DNA from: CAYMUR01 sp964393615
Lineage (GTDB): Bacteria > Planctomycetota > Planctomycetia > Pirellulales > Pirellulaceae
Length of the DNA: 24,369 nucleotides
Direction of reading: 5' to 3'
Assembly (NCBI GenBank): GCA_964393615.1
Contig: CAYMUR010000080.1
Span: forward strand, 1 to 24,369
Part shown: one piece after another, positions 24,296 through 24,369 of the stretch
Layout of the letters: the number at the start of each line of letters is the position of its first letter
Position numbering within the stretch: position 1 is the stretch's first letter
Position numbers and translations under genes: made by a program
Notes under the pieces: model-generated
Seen by the model: only the letters and a program-made list of their open reading frames with translations
Told to the model about the DNA's origin: nothing
Database searches by the model: none

Positions 24296-24369
<74 letters not shown>

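Overview
The window most probably comes from a planctomycete (Pirellulales-like). Supporting signs are a DUF1559 pseudopilin-like protein with the FTLVELLVV leader and a C-terminal FADGH motif, an S1-like protein with a long acidic N-terminus, several secreted or orphan proteins of planctomycete style, loosely packed genes with long spacers, and many starts without a clear Shine-Dalgarno (SD) sequence. No phage, insertion sequence, CRISPR array or integrase was seen, so this reads as chromosomal backbone.

Layout. 274-4146 (+): a DUF1559 protein, a small lipoprotein, then a PqiA-like membrane protein followed by a two-MCE-domain PqiB-like protein, which look like an envelope lipid-transport pair. 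4147-4895: spacer with a strong orphan rho-independent terminator and a possible structured RNA. 4896-9139 (-): a membrane-anchored diguanylate cyclase with one intact and one degenerate GGDEF domain, a SixA-type histidine phosphatase and a KamA-family radical SAM protein. 9712-12913 (-): a CHAD-domain protein directly downstream of polyphosphate kinase 1. 13626-14336 (+): the C-terminal remnant of a Ppx/GppA exopolyphosphatase, broken at both ends. 14621-15559 (+): a small secreted protein and a CopZ-like zinc/[2Fe-2S] protein. 15590-17089 (-): an S1-type RNA-binding protein. 17465-19975 (+): a conserved protein of unknown function and protoporphyrinogen oxidase. 19976-21178: a long spacer with a near-perfect sigma-54 promoter in front of a 44-residue hydrophobic small protein. 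21179-21980 (+): a receiver-like protein lacking phosphorylation residues and a 62-residue basic protein followed by a perfect terminator. 22231-23835 (-): a gingipain-type C25 cysteine peptidase. 24296-24367 (+): tRNA-Gly(CCC).

How the genes may work together. ppk1 and CHAD form a polyphosphate synthesis and binding unit. The neighbouring degradative enzyme is decayed, which would favour polymer accumulation unless another Ppx exists elsewhere. The least explained parts are the sigma-54-driven small protein, the pseudo-receiver with its basic neighbour, and a recurring pattern of short tandem duplications in spacers (near 1449, 17269, 21132, 23980 and 24008). I found no clear new multi-gene defence or biosynthetic system; the sigma-54 locus is the strongest candidate for something undescribed.
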